DNA of 36,955 nucleotides, from assembly GCA_015233895.1 (NCBI GenBank), contig JADFXG010000033.1, positions 1-36,955 on the forward strand, written 5' to 3'. Shown here piece by piece: positions 15,832 through 23,832 of this stretch. This DNA is from Nitrospirota bacterium. GTDB taxonomy: Bacteria > Nitrospirota > Thermodesulfovibrionia > Thermodesulfovibrionales > Magnetobacteriaceae. A program made the translations under genes and the position numbers. Each line of letters opens with the position of its first letter. Position 1 is the stretch's first letter. A model generated the notes under the pieces. That model was not told the origin of the DNA and did no database searches. It saw only the letters and a list, made by a program, of their open reading frames with translations.

Positions 15832-16821
15832 ATGTATTTCAACAGAGCACACCTAAAGCTGCGGGCGCTTTCGGAGCGCGCGCATGATTTAACGACAGAT
15901 GTTATTGTGCCCCTTAGTAGTGGCGGCGATAGCCCGCCGCATCCAACTATGGCGGAAGTGGCGCGCCATATAATAAGCGCAAAAGAGCGGGGAGCTGCCG
16001 TTATTCTTATGATGGGAGGACATGTGATTCGCTCAGGCGTTCAGCGCTTCATCATAGATCTGATGGAACAGGGCTACATCACGTGTATTTCCGGAAACGG
16101 CGCATGTGTCATTCATGACTACGAATTTGCACTGATTGGGGCAACCACCGAAAGTGTCGCCAAATACATTAAATGCGGAGAGTTCGGGCTTTGGAAAGAA
16201 ACCGGATACATTAACGATATAGTCAATGCCGCGTATAAAGAGGGATTAGCAACCCCAGGCGGTTACGGGGGGTCAGCGACCCCAGGTGGCTACGGATTTG
16301 CAATTGGCAAGGCGATTTACGAGGGGAACTTTCCGCATAAGGACATCAGCCTCTATGCGGCAGCGTATCGCCTGAACATTCCGGCCACGGTGCATGTGGG
16401 GATTGGTTACGATATCATAAACGAGTTTCCTAACTATGACGGGGCCGCTGCCGGTGCGCTTTCGTATATGGATTTTCTGCGCTTTACGCAGGTGGTGAGT
16501 TCACTATCGGGCGGGGTGGTGATGAATTTTGGCAGTGCCGTGATGGCTCCGGAGGTGTTTTTAAAAGCCCTTAGCATGGCGCGAAATCGAGGCATTCAAA
16601 GCGGCGAAAAAATCAGCGATTTCACAACCCTTGTCTGCGATCTGCACGAGTTACCGGCTGATTTTACTAAAGAGGCGCCTAAAGACTCCCCTGCCTATTA
16701 CTTCAGGCCGTGGAAAACCATGCTTGTGCGAACGGTCTCTGAGGGCGGCAGGTCATTTTACGTGCGTGGTAAACATGCGGACACAGTGTCCGCACTGTGG
16801 AGAGCCGTTACACAGATTTAG
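15832..16821 (+). CDS. Deoxyhypusine synthase-like uncharacterised protein
   Basis: 329 aa. Stretches such as GAAVILMMGGHVIRSGVQRF, ITCISGNGACVIHDYEFALI and DGAAAGALSYMDFL recall a bacterial family that I place with deoxyhypusine synthase-like NAD-binding proteins; the assignment is from memory. Bacteria lack eIF5A, so the substrate is unlikely to be hypusine; the actual reaction is unknown. An internal duplication, ATPGGYGGS-ATPGGYGF near residues 143-160, looks like a recent in-frame insertion and may affect function. A 19-bp palindrome is embedded in the 3' coding end. The gene follows the small antitoxin-like gene by 15 bp. Confidence 0.55.
   Translation: MYFNRAHLKLRALSERAHDLTTDVIVPLSSGGDSPPHPTMAEVARHIISAKERGAAVILMMGGHVIRSGVQRFIIDLMEQGYITCISGNGACVIHDYEFALIGATTESVAKYIKCGEFGLWKETGYINDIVNAAYKEGLATPGGYGGSATPGGYGFAIGKAIYEGNFPHKDISLYAAAYRLNIPATVHVGIGYDIINEFPNYDGAAAGALSYMDFLRFTQVVSSLSGGVVMNFGSAVMAPEVFLKALSMARNRGIQSGEKISDFTTLVCDLHELPADFTKEAPKDSPAYYFRPWKTMLVRTVSEGGRSFYVRGKHADTVSALWRAVTQI
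16776..16794. repeat. 19-bp palindrome TGCGGACACAGTGTCCGCA, copy 1
   Basis: Perfect 9-bp arms around a central A, inside the coding end of the DHS-like gene. The same sequence occurs at 29421-29439 just after parA, and a near copy is at 25446-25464. Confidence 0.85.
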
Positions 16822-16829
16822 TCCACGGT

Positions 16830-16846
16830 TTTAATCATGCCTGTCA
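16830..16846. repeat. 17-bp direct repeat, left copy, next to a RelE module
   Basis: TTTAATCATGCCTGTCA, identical to 17380-17396. The two copies bracket the TA module at 16848-17302. Confidence 0.85.
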
Positions 16847-16847
16847 G

Positions 16848-17114
16848 CTATTTATACACTTTCCCTCTGAAATCAATTGCATCAACATAGATTGTTTGCG
16901 TTTTGGTGTCAGGCTTCAGAATGATTCGTATCTTACCCTTACGGATACGAAAATAATCTGCCCACTGCCCTTTCAATTTTACAATGTCTATGTTTGTAGG
17001 GGTGCCGGTTATTTTGAGAATGAAATCCTTAATCGAATCCCTGATTCCATCTTCTATACTGTGCTCTTTAATAAACTCAGATGCTCTCTTTGAATATTCA
17101 ATACTCCACTTCAT
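16848..17114 (-). CDS. RelE/ParE-family toxin
   Basis: 88 aa. WSIEYSKRASEFIKEHS, VKLKGQWADYFRIRKGKIRI and YVDAIDFRGKVYK follow the RelE pattern, with the basic strand FRIRKGKIRII. Its start overlaps the antitoxin stop by 4 bp. It is expected to cut ribosome-bound mRNA or inhibit gyrase, and to be held by the small protein encoded just upstream. Confidence 0.82.
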   Translation of the reverse strand: MKWSIEYSKRASEFIKEHSIEDGIRDSIKDFILKITGTPTNIDIVKLKGQWADYFRIRKGKIRIILKPDTKTQTIYVDAIDFRGKVYK

Positions 17115-17302
17115 ACATAAAGCGTTTCTTTGAGAGCGGAGGTTTCCTCCGGTTTTTCATAACGTCTTGAGATGTCTTCTATTTCTTTTTCGGAGGCCTC
17201 TGGAAAGAACATCAGGCGCATCTTTATCAGCTCCTCCTCTAAAGCCTCCTTTACAGACTCCTTAACTATTGCCTTCAGTTGTTCATGGCTTATTGTAAGC
17301 AT
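17111..17302 (-). CDS. Small antitoxin for the RelE-family toxin
   Basis: 63 aa, acidic and helical, MLTISHEQLKAIVKESVKEA then EEELIKMRLMFFPEASEKEI. It is the first gene of the pair and overlaps the toxin by 4 bp (ATGA-type). No DNA-binding motif is obvious. An AAGGAGG-like stretch precedes the start, consistent with a real gene. Confidence 0.7.
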   Translation of the reverse strand: MLTISHEQLKAIVKESVKEALEEELIKMRLMFFPEASEKEIEDISRRYEKPEETSALKETLYV

Positions 17303-17379
17303 TGCTTCAAAAAAACCTCCTTTGCCTCAGGTTGCTATTATGCTATATATTATCACTATTTGATATGAATTGTCGTGGC

Positions 17380-17396
17380 TTTAATCATGCCTGTCA
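17380..17396. repeat. 17-bp direct repeat, right copy
   Basis: Identical to 16830-16846. Flanking bases are also similar, so the alignable repeat is about 23 bp with three differences. Confidence 0.85.
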
Positions 17397-17403
17397 AACA
17401 TTA

Positions 17404-17561
17404 ATACCAGGTTGCGCTCAGAAGAGGAGATTGCCACACCCCCTTCGGGGGTTCGCAATGACGGCGTGGGCTGTTCATGGGCGCCATTATCCGTCATTAC
17501 GAGGAGCGTAGCGACGTCGTAATCTCCTCTTTATATTATAGTTTAGATTGCAACTCGGTAT
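17404..17561. mobile_element. Solo ATACC-ended element R2
   Basis: 158 bp with ends ATACCAGGTTGC and GCAACTCGGTAT. The interior is a diverged copy of the core of the GAGACC element (CACCCCC..GGGGG hairpin, then CGTCATTACGAGGAGCG). It shows that this core exists without the outer GAGACC ends, so the GAGACC element is probably composite. Confidence 0.75.
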
Positions 17562-17642
17562 AACAGTCCCTGCGCTCGCCTGTGACACTTCATAACTTTT
17601 TAACGTCTTATTAATTAAAGCAAAAATATTTTTATAAATATA

Positions 17643-17762
17643 TGTACAATTAATCACATTATATGCTTTAATATCTGCAAATCCATGCCATGCACCCAGG
17701 TTCCCTGATGGTGCGGCGGGACGCTTATAAAAAATATTTCACAACAGCAGGGAGGTAACACC
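17643..17762 (+). promoter_or_regulatory. Conserved 120-bp leader of S53 peptidase gene 1
   Basis: From TGTACAATTAA to the ATG this region is closely similar to 19795-19905 upstream of the second S53 gene. It contains CATGCCATGCACCCAGGTTC, a TATAAAA box near 17727 and a Shine-Dalgarno sequence GGGAGG. It is probably a shared promoter and 5' UTR carried along by the duplication. Confidence 0.6.
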
Positions 17763-19316
17763 ATGAGTAAAAAATCCGAACGCTCGATAGTCAAAGGCAG
17801 TGAACGGGTTCCATTTCACGGGGCGGTAGCTACAGGTCCAATTCATGACGAGGAACGTTTTGAAATCACTGTCCGGGTACGCCGGAAAACTCCTCTTAAA
17901 GATTTAGCAACTGACGGCTCTCAATACCTGACCCATGACACTTACGATGGCGCTGACTCAAAAAACATAGAGTTAGTTAAGGCATTTGCTGAGGAACACG
18001 GCCTCGTAGTGGTTGAAACCAGTGCAGCCAGACGCAGCGTGTTTCTTTCGGGTACGGCAGCTAACTTTTCAAAAGCATTTGAAACAAAAATTGAGCACCA
18101 TGAACACGAGGGAGGCACGTACCGTGGCCGCACCGGCCCATTAACAGTGCCAACCGAATTAGCGGATGTCATTGAGGGCGTATTTGGAATAGACAACCGC
18201 CCGGCAGCCAGGCCGCACTACCAGCACTCCATGCCAACCCACGGTATTGGCATCACACCTCACGGCTCTGGCACCTCATTCACTCCTCCGGAACTGGCAA
18301 AACTATACGACTTTCCAACCGGCGTGGATGGCTCAGGGCAGTGCATCGCAATCATTGAACTTGGCGGCGGGTACCGTACCACTGATATCGTAACCTATTT
18401 TCAAAAACTCGGTTTGCCTGTCCCACATGTCCAGGCTGTCAGTGTTGATGGCGCTACCAACAATCCTACAACTTATAATAGTGCCGATAGCGAGGTGATG
18501 CTTGACATAGAGGTAGCGGCTGCCATTGCTCCAAAGGCGCATATTGTAGTCTATTTTGCACCCAACACCGATAAAGGGTTTTTGGATGCTATCACAATGG
18601 CAATTCACGACACTGTCAATAAACCGTCGGTTATCTCTATCAGTTGGGGTGGAGCTGAGAAATATTGGACTATTCAGTCTATGCTCTCGTATAACCAGGC
18701 ATTTCAGACAGCTGCTGCTTTGGGAATAACGGTATTTTGTGCAGCGGGTGATAACGGCTCCGGAGATGGAGTAACGGATGGAAAGGCACACGCTGATTTT
18801 CCGGCATCTGCCCCATATGTGACTGCTTGCGGCGGTACAAAGTTAACAGCCAACGGCAGTATAATATCCAGCGAGGTAGTTTGGAATGAAAACCCAGCCA
18901 CAAGCGCAACCGGAGGCGGCGTCAGCGACTTCTTCCCAGTGCCTGTATATCAAAATAACATAAAGATTCCCTCAGCAAACAATCCCTCACATTATGGCCG
19001 CTGTGTTCCCGATGTTGCCGCCGATGCTGACCCATTTACGGGTTATTTTGTGCGTGTTGACGGACAGTACTTTACTATCGGCGGTACCAGCGCTGTGGCG
19101 CCTTTGTGGGCTGGGTTGATTGCGCTTTATAATCAAAAGTTAGGAAAGCATGTGGGATTTATAAACCCAATAATCTATGGTCCTGCTGTTGTTGGTAAGG
19201 GGTTTTTCCGTGACATAACAAGCGGTAACAACGGGGCCTATCAAGCTAAGCAGGGTTGGGATGCTTGCACGGGTTGGGGCTCGCCTGACGGAGCTAAACT
19301 TCTTAAGGCGTTCTAA
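17763..19316 (+). CDS. S53 (sedolisin/kumamolisin-like) serine-carboxyl peptidase, first copy
   Basis: 517 aa. An N-terminal pro-domain (about residues 10-160; ERFEITVRVRRKTPLKDL and SVFLSGTAANFSKAFETKIE) precedes the subtilisin-fold catalytic domain. The catalytic Glu244 and Asp248 lie in EVMLDIEVAAAIAP, the oxyanion Asp330 in AAGDNGSGDG and the nucleophile Ser443 in GGTSAVAPLWAGL. The end FRDITSGNNGAYQAKQGWDA fits the calcium site. Such enzymes are acid proteases activated by removal of the pro-domain. No signal peptide is visible, so the export route is unclear. A paralogue follows at 19906. The stop codon overlaps the first base of an ATACC element. Confidence 0.92.
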   Translation: MSKKSERSIVKGSERVPFHGAVATGPIHDEERFEITVRVRRKTPLKDLATDGSQYLTHDTYDGADSKNIELVKAFAEEHGLVVVETSAARRSVFLSGTAANFSKAFETKIEHHEHEGGTYRGRTGPLTVPTELADVIEGVFGIDNRPAARPHYQHSMPTHGIGITPHGSGTSFTPPELAKLYDFPTGVDGSGQCIAIIELGGGYRTTDIVTYFQKLGLPVPHVQAVSVDGATNNPTTYNSADSEVMLDIEVAAAIAPKAHIVVYFAPNTDKGFLDAITMAIHDTVNKPSVISISWGGAEKYWTIQSMLSYNQAFQTAAALGITVFCAAGDNGSGDGVTDGKAHADFPASAPYVTACGGTKLTANGSIISSEVVWNENPATSATGGGVSDFFPVPVYQNNIKIPSANNPSHYGRCVPDVAADADPFTGYFVRVDGQYFTIGGTSAVAPLWAGLIALYNQKLGKHVGFINPIIYGPAVVGKGFFRDITSGNNGAYQAKQGWDACTGWGSPDGAKLLKAF

Positions 19317-19785
19317 TACCAATTTGAGACCGTTGCAAAAATATTATAACACCAAAGTTGAGTTCAAAAATATAACAAAATGTTATAGAAAAAGGATGAG
19401 ATTGCCACACCCCCTGCGGGGGTTCGCAATGACGGCGTGGGCTGTGCGTGGGCGTACCTATCCGTCATTACGAGGAGCGATAGCGACGTGGTAATCTCAT
19501 CATTATTATATTTTAGGCTGCTACTCGGTATTAATTGGGAAATACTTTTCCCCCATTTTGGGAATTTTGCAACGGTCTCAAGTAGCTTCCAAAACGGTAA
19601 TATAATGATGCAGAAAAAGGACTGGATCCCGCAACAAGTGCGGGATGACAAAGAGGTGGTGCGGGATGACAAAGGAGGCTGGGGTTCCTATCTTGTCATT
19701 CTGTTCCTATCTTGTCATTCTGTCCCTATCTTGTCATTCCTGCGAAGGCAGGAATCCAGTCCTTTATTAACGGAGTTAACTACAT
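19316..19785. mobile_element. ATACC-ended element R4 (partial) with nested GAGACC copy
   Basis: Begins ATACC at 19316, on the last base of the S53 stop codon. The interior after the nested copy (AAGTAGCTTCCAAAACGG, GACTGGATCCCGCAACAAGT, TCATTCCTGCGAAGGCAGGA) matches the R4 element at 21614-22129 in reverse. The far ATACC-type end is not visible; it seems truncated where the S53 leader begins. Confidence 0.65.
19326..19579 (+). mobile_element. GAGACC element copy 3 (254 bp)
   Basis: Complete element in plus orientation with one 51-bp unit. Context is ATACC-AATTT-[element]-AAGTA-GC; the 5-bp flanks agree at only three positions. Confidence 0.92.
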
Positions 19786-19794
19786 GTACAATTA

Positions 19795-19905
19795 ACGTTA
19801 TTATATGTTTAAATATCCGCAAATCCATGCCATGCACCCAGGTTCCCTGATGGTGTGGCGGGACGCTTATAAAAAGACATTTCACAACAGCAGGGAGGTA
19901 GCACC
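19795..19905 (+). promoter_or_regulatory. Conserved leader of S53 peptidase gene 2
   Basis: Close copy of 17643-17762, including the CATGCACCCAGGTTCCCTGA block, the TATAAAA box and the Shine-Dalgarno sequence. Conservation of the leader as well as the gene indicates a tandem duplication of the whole unit. Confidence 0.6.
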
Positions 19906-21456
19906 ATGAGTAAAAAATCCAACCGTTCGATACTAAAAGGCAGTGAGCGGGTTCCACTTCACGGGGCGGTAGCAACTGGTCCAATTCATGATGATGAGCG
20001 TTTTGAAGTCACAGTCGTGGTACGCCTAAAAACTCCTCTTAAGAATTTGGAGACAGACGGCTCACAATACCTGACCCATGACACGTACGAGGGTGCTGAC
20101 TCAAAAGATATAGAGTTAGTTAAGAAATTTGTAGAAGAGTACGGCCTTATAGTGGTAGAAACCAGCACGGTTAAACGCAGCGTATATGTCTCAGGTACGG
20201 CTGCCAAATTCTCAAAGGCATTTGAAACAAAGATAGAACACTATGAACACGAGGGAGGCACATACCGTGGCCGCACCGGCGCACTAACCGTGCCAACCGA
20301 ATTGGCTGATGTCATTGAGGGTGTATTTGGGATAGACAACCGCCCTGTAGCCAGGCAAAATTACCAGCACTATAAGCCAACCCTCGGTGTTGATATTAAA
20401 CCTCGCGGCACTGGCACCTCATTCACTCCGCCGCAACTGGCAAAATTGTACAATTTTCCAACCGGTTTGGATGGCACAGGGCAATGTATTGCAATCATCG
20501 AACAAGGCGGCGGCTTCAAAACGAGTGATATTCATGCCTATTTTACCAACCTCGGCTTGCCTCACCCTACTGTTAAGGTTGCCAGTGGGAGCAACAATAC
20601 CTCAAGCCCAAATATACAAGAGGTAACGCTTGACATAGAGATAGCGGCTGCAATAGCGCCCAAAGCAGTTATTGCTGTCTATTTTGCCGCATCCAGCTCC
20701 GACGTAGATTTCCTAAATGTCCTTACTAAGGCAGTTCATGACACAATCAATAAGCCGTCGATTATCTCTATAAGCTGGGCTGGAGCAGAGTCAAATTGGA
20801 CAGACCAGATGAAGACCTCGTGTAACAGTGAATTTCACATAGCAGCCGCTTTAGGAATAACAGTACTTTGCGCAGCCGGCGATAATGGCTCAAGGGGCGG
20901 AGTGAATGATGGAAAGGCACATGCGGAATTCCCGGCATCCAGCCCATATGTGACCGCTTGTGGGGGCACAAAGCTAATTGCAAACGGCAACACAATATTT
21001 AGTGAGGAGGTTTGGAATGAAAACTCCGCCATGAGCGCAACCGGAGGCGGCGTGAGCGATTTCTTTGGCGTACCGGCGTACCAAAATAGCATAAAAGTGC
21101 CCTCAGTAAACGATTCCACACATTATGGCCGCTGTATTCCTGATGTTGCTGCTGATGCGGATCCGTTTACAGGTTATTCAGTGTACATTAACGGGCAGGA
21201 TACATCAGTTGGCGGCACAAGTGCAGTGGCGCCTTTGTGGGCAGGGTTGATTGCGCTGATTAATCAAAGCTTAAATCAAAACTCAATGAAAAATGTTGGA
21301 TTCCTAAATCCAAAAATCTATGGCTCTCTTCGTATGGGTACTTTCCGTGACATAATAAGCGGTAACAACGGGGGCTATATAGCTAGTAAGGGTTGGGATG
21401 CTTGCACGGGTTGGGGCTCGCCAAACGGAGCGAAACTTCTTGGCGCTCTAAAATAG
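19906..21456 (+). CDS. S53 (sedolisin/kumamolisin-like) serine-carboxyl peptidase, second copy
   Basis: 516 aa, a close paralogue of the preceding gene with all catalytic residues kept: Glu239 and Asp243 in EVTLDIEIAAAIAP, Asp326 in AAGDNGSRGG and Ser439 in GGTSAVAPLWAGL. The pro-domain is intact. The two proteins differ most around the start of the catalytic domain and near residue 230, which may shift specificity. There is no recognisable signal peptide. Both genes appear intact, so both are probably active proteases. Confidence 0.92.
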   Translation: MSKKSNRSILKGSERVPLHGAVATGPIHDDERFEVTVVVRLKTPLKNLETDGSQYLTHDTYEGADSKDIELVKKFVEEYGLIVVETSTVKRSVYVSGTAAKFSKAFETKIEHYEHEGGTYRGRTGALTVPTELADVIEGVFGIDNRPVARQNYQHYKPTLGVDIKPRGTGTSFTPPQLAKLYNFPTGLDGTGQCIAIIEQGGGFKTSDIHAYFTNLGLPHPTVKVASGSNNTSSPNIQEVTLDIEIAAAIAPKAVIAVYFAASSSDVDFLNVLTKAVHDTINKPSIISISWAGAESNWTDQMKTSCNSEFHIAAALGITVLCAAGDNGSRGGVNDGKAHAEFPASSPYVTACGGTKLIANGNTIFSEEVWNENSAMSATGGGVSDFFGVPAYQNSIKVPSVNDSTHYGRCIPDVAADADPFTGYSVYINGQDTSVGGTSAVAPLWAGLIALINQSLNQNSMKNVGFLNPKIYGSLRMGTFRDIISGNNGGYIASKGWDACTGWGSPNGAKLLGALK

Positions 21457-21520
21457 TGGTGCACTCGACATGATTGCAAAAACGGAGGTATGATTATTTG
21501 TAGGGGCGAATAATTATTCG

Positions 21521-21569
21521 CCCATCTGTATCTGCGAACATCTGCGCAATCTGCGGATAAAAAGTTCTT
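21521..21569. repeat. Short interspersed repeat, copy 2
   Basis: CATCTGTATCTGCGAACATC continuing to GGATAAAAAGTTCTT. It is identical over at least 49 bp to 25812-25860 and is preceded in both by ATTATTCGCC. Related to 6052-6091. The 21457-22165 interval has no credible gene, only repeats. Confidence 0.8.
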
Positions 21570-21613
21570 TAAAAGATATCTATTTGCAGATGACGCAGAT
21601 GAAAGAACTATTT

Positions 21614-22129
21614 ATACCGAGTTGAGACCGTTGCAAAAATATTATAACACCAAAGTTGAGTTCAAAAATATAACAAAATGTTATAGAAAAAGGATGAGAT
21701 TGCCACACCCCCTGCGGTGGTTCGCAATGACGGCGTGGGCTGTGCGTGGGCGTACCTATCCGTCATTACGAGGAGCGATAGCGACGTGGTAATCTCATCA
21801 TTATTATATTTTAGGCTGCTACTCGGTATTAATTGGGAAATACTTTTCCCACATTTTGGGAATTTTGCAACGGTCTCGAGTTGCGTTCAAAGATATAAAT
21901 AAAATACTGGATTCCTGCCTTCGCAGGAATGACAGGATAAGAACCACCCCTTTGTCATCCCGCACCGCCCTTTGTCATCCCGCACCGCCCTTTGTCATCC
22001 CGCACCGCCCTTTGTCATCCCGCACCACCCCTTTGTCATCCCGCACCGCCCTTTGTCATCCCGCACTTGTTGCGGGATCCAGTCCTTTTTCTCCACCATT
22101 ATATTACCTTTTTGGCAGCTACCTGGTAT
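21614..22129. mobile_element. ATACC-ended element R4 with nested GAGACC copy and 20-bp tandem repeats
   Basis: Starts ATACC (21614-21618) and ends GGTAT (22125-22129). After the nested copy it reads GCGTTCAAAGATATAAATAA, CTGGATTCCTGCCTTCGCAG, then six TTTGTCATCCCGCAC units about 20 bp apart, and GTTGCGGGATCCAGTCC. It has no gene. It is the complete form of the element that is truncated at 19316-19785. Confidence 0.75.
21624..21877 (+). mobile_element. GAGACC element copy 4 (254 bp)
   Basis: Complete, plus orientation, one 51-bp unit. Flanks are GAGTT on both sides: ATACC-GAGTT-[element]-GAGTT-GC. This is a perfect 5-bp target duplication inside the R4 end and defines the insertion rule. Confidence 0.94.
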
Positions 22130-22143
22130 TACATAACAATACA

Positions 22144-22156
22144 AAGAGGAAACACT
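22144..22156. repeat. Junction repeat J1 (AAGAGGAAACACT)
   Basis: Exact 13-bp match to 22689-22701, 25394-25406 and 33582-33594, each at the edge of a gene or module. Followed by GGTGCAATC as at 24119 and 33597. Confidence 0.7.
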
Positions 22157-22165
22157 ATGGTGCAA

Positions 22166-22384
22166 TCAGCACAGCAAATCTTTAAGTTCATCAATCGTAA
22201 TGCCTGCTTTTTTGATGATGTTGTTGAGAGTCCCTTTTTTGATTTCCTTATGAAGTGGAACTACCACCGAAATATTTTTCCCCAGATTGTGCATAAATAT
22301 ATGGCTTCCCCGAATGTGATCTACTACATAGCCAATACGTCTCAATGCTTTGACAACATCCTTTCCGGAGAATGTTTTACTCAA
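22166..22384 (-). CDS. hicA: HicA toxin
   Basis: 72 aa. [20 protein letters not shown] then [20 protein letters not shown] and [20 protein letters not shown] are the classic HicA fold; the catalytic His is in RGSHIFM. It cleaves mRNA independently of ribosomes. Its start overlaps the HicB stop by 4 bp. Confidence 0.9.
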   Translation of the reverse strand: MSKTFSGKDVVKALRRIGYVVDHIRGSHIFMHNLGKNISVVVPLHKEIKKGTLNNIIKKAGITIDELKDLLC

Positions 22385-22596
22385 AGCGTCATTTCCACTT
22401 CTTTCAAAATGACGTCGGGTGTTGATTTTATCTGATTTAGCTTTTCAAGTCCTTCTATATAAGCATGAATCGCTTCTTTGGCGTTTTCAACAGCCTCCTC
22501 CTCAGTATCGCCTTGCGTAAAACAACCATCCAGAGCAGGGACTGTCACGTTAAAACCGCCCTCATCGGCTGGATCAAGTATTACATTGAATTTCAT
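22381..22596 (-). CDS. hicB: HicB antitoxin
   Basis: 71 aa. [20 protein letters not shown] then [20 protein letters not shown] is the standard HicB partial RNase H-like fold. It lacks a C-terminal DNA-binding domain. It is first in the pair, preceded by an AAGGAGA-type Shine-Dalgarno sequence. Confidence 0.9.
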   Translation of the reverse strand: MKFNVILDPADEGGFNVTVPALDGCFTQGDTEEEAVENAKEAIHAYIEGLEKLNQIKSTPDVILKEVEMTL

Positions 22597-22688
22597 AATA
22601 GAAATCTCCTTCTTGACTGCTTTTGCAGTATATATTACTGTAACTTAGTATAATCTAAATGGCCGTTAGCGTCAAATGTAACTGCCAA

Positions 22689-22729
22689 AAGAGGAAACAC
22701 TAATGAGGTTTTAGCGGGCAATGGCTTTT
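22689..22729. repeat. Junction repeat J2
   Basis: AAGAGGAAACACTAATGAGG then TTTTAGCGGGCAATGGCTTT. It is a shortened version of the TPR gene 3' end seen in full at 24848-24906. It separates the HicAB pair from the following RelE module. Confidence 0.75.
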
Positions 22730-22777
22730 GCACAGGACATATAGCCAATAAAACCTCCCCTGTGTTATTATATTTTT

Positions 22778-23044
22778 ATGAGTGGAACGATTATAGAAAA
22801 ACCACCGGAGGCTGTTTTAAGCAATCCCGACGTCGAACGAATCATCGAGATAATGCCGGAGCTGTCTCCTGAGCATATTAAAGAAGCCGCTGATTTCATA
22901 GCGTATCTTGCCGAGAGAGAGCGTAAACATAAAATATTTGTTGAAGAGACTTTGGCCGCTGCCGCTAATCCTGAAAAAATTACCTTTAAAAATTCCAAAG
23001 CCTTAATAAAGGCGGCTCTGGAGTCTGTCTCTGAAAATTCGTAA
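22778..23044 (+). CDS. Antitoxin of a RelE/StbE-type module
   Basis: 88 aa. EKPPEAVLSNPDVERIIEIM and ELSPEHIKEAADFIAYLAER form a helical antitoxin-like protein (DUF2281-type flavour). The toxin frame starts inside its last codons. The C-terminus FKNSKALIKAALESV probably wraps the toxin. Confidence 0.72.
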   Translation: MSGTIIEKPPEAVLSNPDVERIIEIMPELSPEHIKEAADFIAYLAERERKHKIFVEETLAAAANPEKITFKNSKALIKAALESVSENS

Positions 23045-23303
23045 TCTTGACGCTGACAAACCGTTTCTTAAAAAGCTCGGCAAACTATTAAAAAGCTCTC
23101 CGGAGTTAACTGATAAAACAGATACAGTTTTCGATTTACTACAGGAAAATCCTTTTGAGCCTTCTTTGAAAACACATCCTTTGACCGGCTCCTTAAAAGG
23201 CAAATATGCCTGTTCAATTACTAAGGACATTCGTATCATATTTGAGCTGTCAGACAACACAGTTCACCTGCTCAACATAGGCTCTCACGACGAGGTTTAT
23301 TGA
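23031..23303 (+). CDS. RelE/StbE-type mRNA interferase toxin with a probable CTG start
   Basis: 90 aa. KIRNLDADKPFLKKLGKLLK, LQENPFEPSLKTHPLTGSLK, GKYACSITKDIRIIFEL and LLNIGSHDEVY closely follow the RelE/StbE toxin pattern ending in HDEVY. Between the in-frame stop upstream and the conserved region there is no ATG, GTG or TTG; CTG at 23031 has GGAG seven bases upstream. I therefore chose CTG. It overlaps the antitoxin by 14 bp, so low-level coupled translation is likely. Confidence 0.8.
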   Translation: MKIRNLDADKPFLKKLGKLLKSSPELTDKTDTVFDLLQENPFEPSLKTHPLTGSLKGKYACSITKDIRIIFELSDNTVHLLNIGSHDEVY

Positions 23304-23320
23304 TAACAGCAAAAACGTAG

Positions 23321-23383
23321 AGCACAGAGGAAAAGTTAGCGGGTTCAGGCACGAGATGAGGACTTAGCAGGCGCCGGCTTTTT
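23321..23383. repeat. Junction repeat J3, with terminator-like end
   Basis: GCACAGAGGAAAAGTTAGCG through GGCACGAGATGAGGACTTAG and AGGCGCCGGCTTTTT. It is about 85-90% identical to 24848-24906, the genuine 3' end of a TPR gene. AGCAGGCGCCGGCT followed by five T may act as a terminator between the convergent modules. Confidence 0.75.
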
Positions 23384-23816
23384 AAATAATCTCAACGTGC
23401 AGTTGTTTATGAAATGCGTTTGCTATCTTAGTTAAGGTCTTAACTGTCGGATTGGACTTAACGGTGTTTTCAAGCCTCTGATAAACCTGGTAGGTAATTC
23501 CAAGTCTCTGTGCCAGGTCGCTTTGGCTTAATCCCTGTTCCTGCCGTAATTTTCTCAGAAATATCGGAATTGATACTTTGGGCTCCGGCTCAACAAGATA
23601 AATGTTATCCCCTTTTAAATCAGAAGCCTCCGGCACACTGTGGTCTCTTTCAAAAACAACAGCCAAATAACCTGTTAATGCCTCTTTTGCATTGAAAAGA
23701 GCCTGCTCTATTGTCTCACCATCGGTAATACACCCTTTAAGATCGGGAAATTCCACAAGGTAGTCGTTATCCTCTTCTATATAAGTAACAACTGCCGGAT
23801 ATTGAAGTCTTATCAT
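23382..23816 (-). CDS. hicB: HicB-type antitoxin with C-terminal HTH domain
   Basis: 144 aa from the ATG at 23816, chosen because GGGAGGTG lies 7 bp upstream; a longer start at 23846 exists. Residues 1-60 are the HicB domain (YIEEDNDYLVEFPDLKGCIT then DGETIEQALFNAKEAL). Residues about 85-140 are an XRE/Cro helix-turn-helix (LRKLRQEQGLSQSDLAQRLG then ITYQVYQRLENTVKSNPTVK) for operator binding. The HTH sets it apart from the HicB at 22381 and suggests autoregulation. Confidence 0.88.
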   Translation of the reverse strand: MIRLQYPAVVTYIEEDNDYLVEFPDLKGCITDGETIEQALFNAKEALTGYLAVVFERDHSVPEASDLKGDNIYLVEPEPKVSIPIFLRKLRQEQGLSQSDLAQRLGITYQVYQRLENTVKSNPTVKTLTKIANAFHKQLHVEII

Positions 23817-23832
23817 ACAAAAACACCTCCCT

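Noticed and set aside
21856-22435. ORFs of 109 and 147 aa with repeated CHPAPP-like residues
   Set aside because: Translations of the 20-bp tandem repeats in R4; the real genes there are HicAB on the minus strand.
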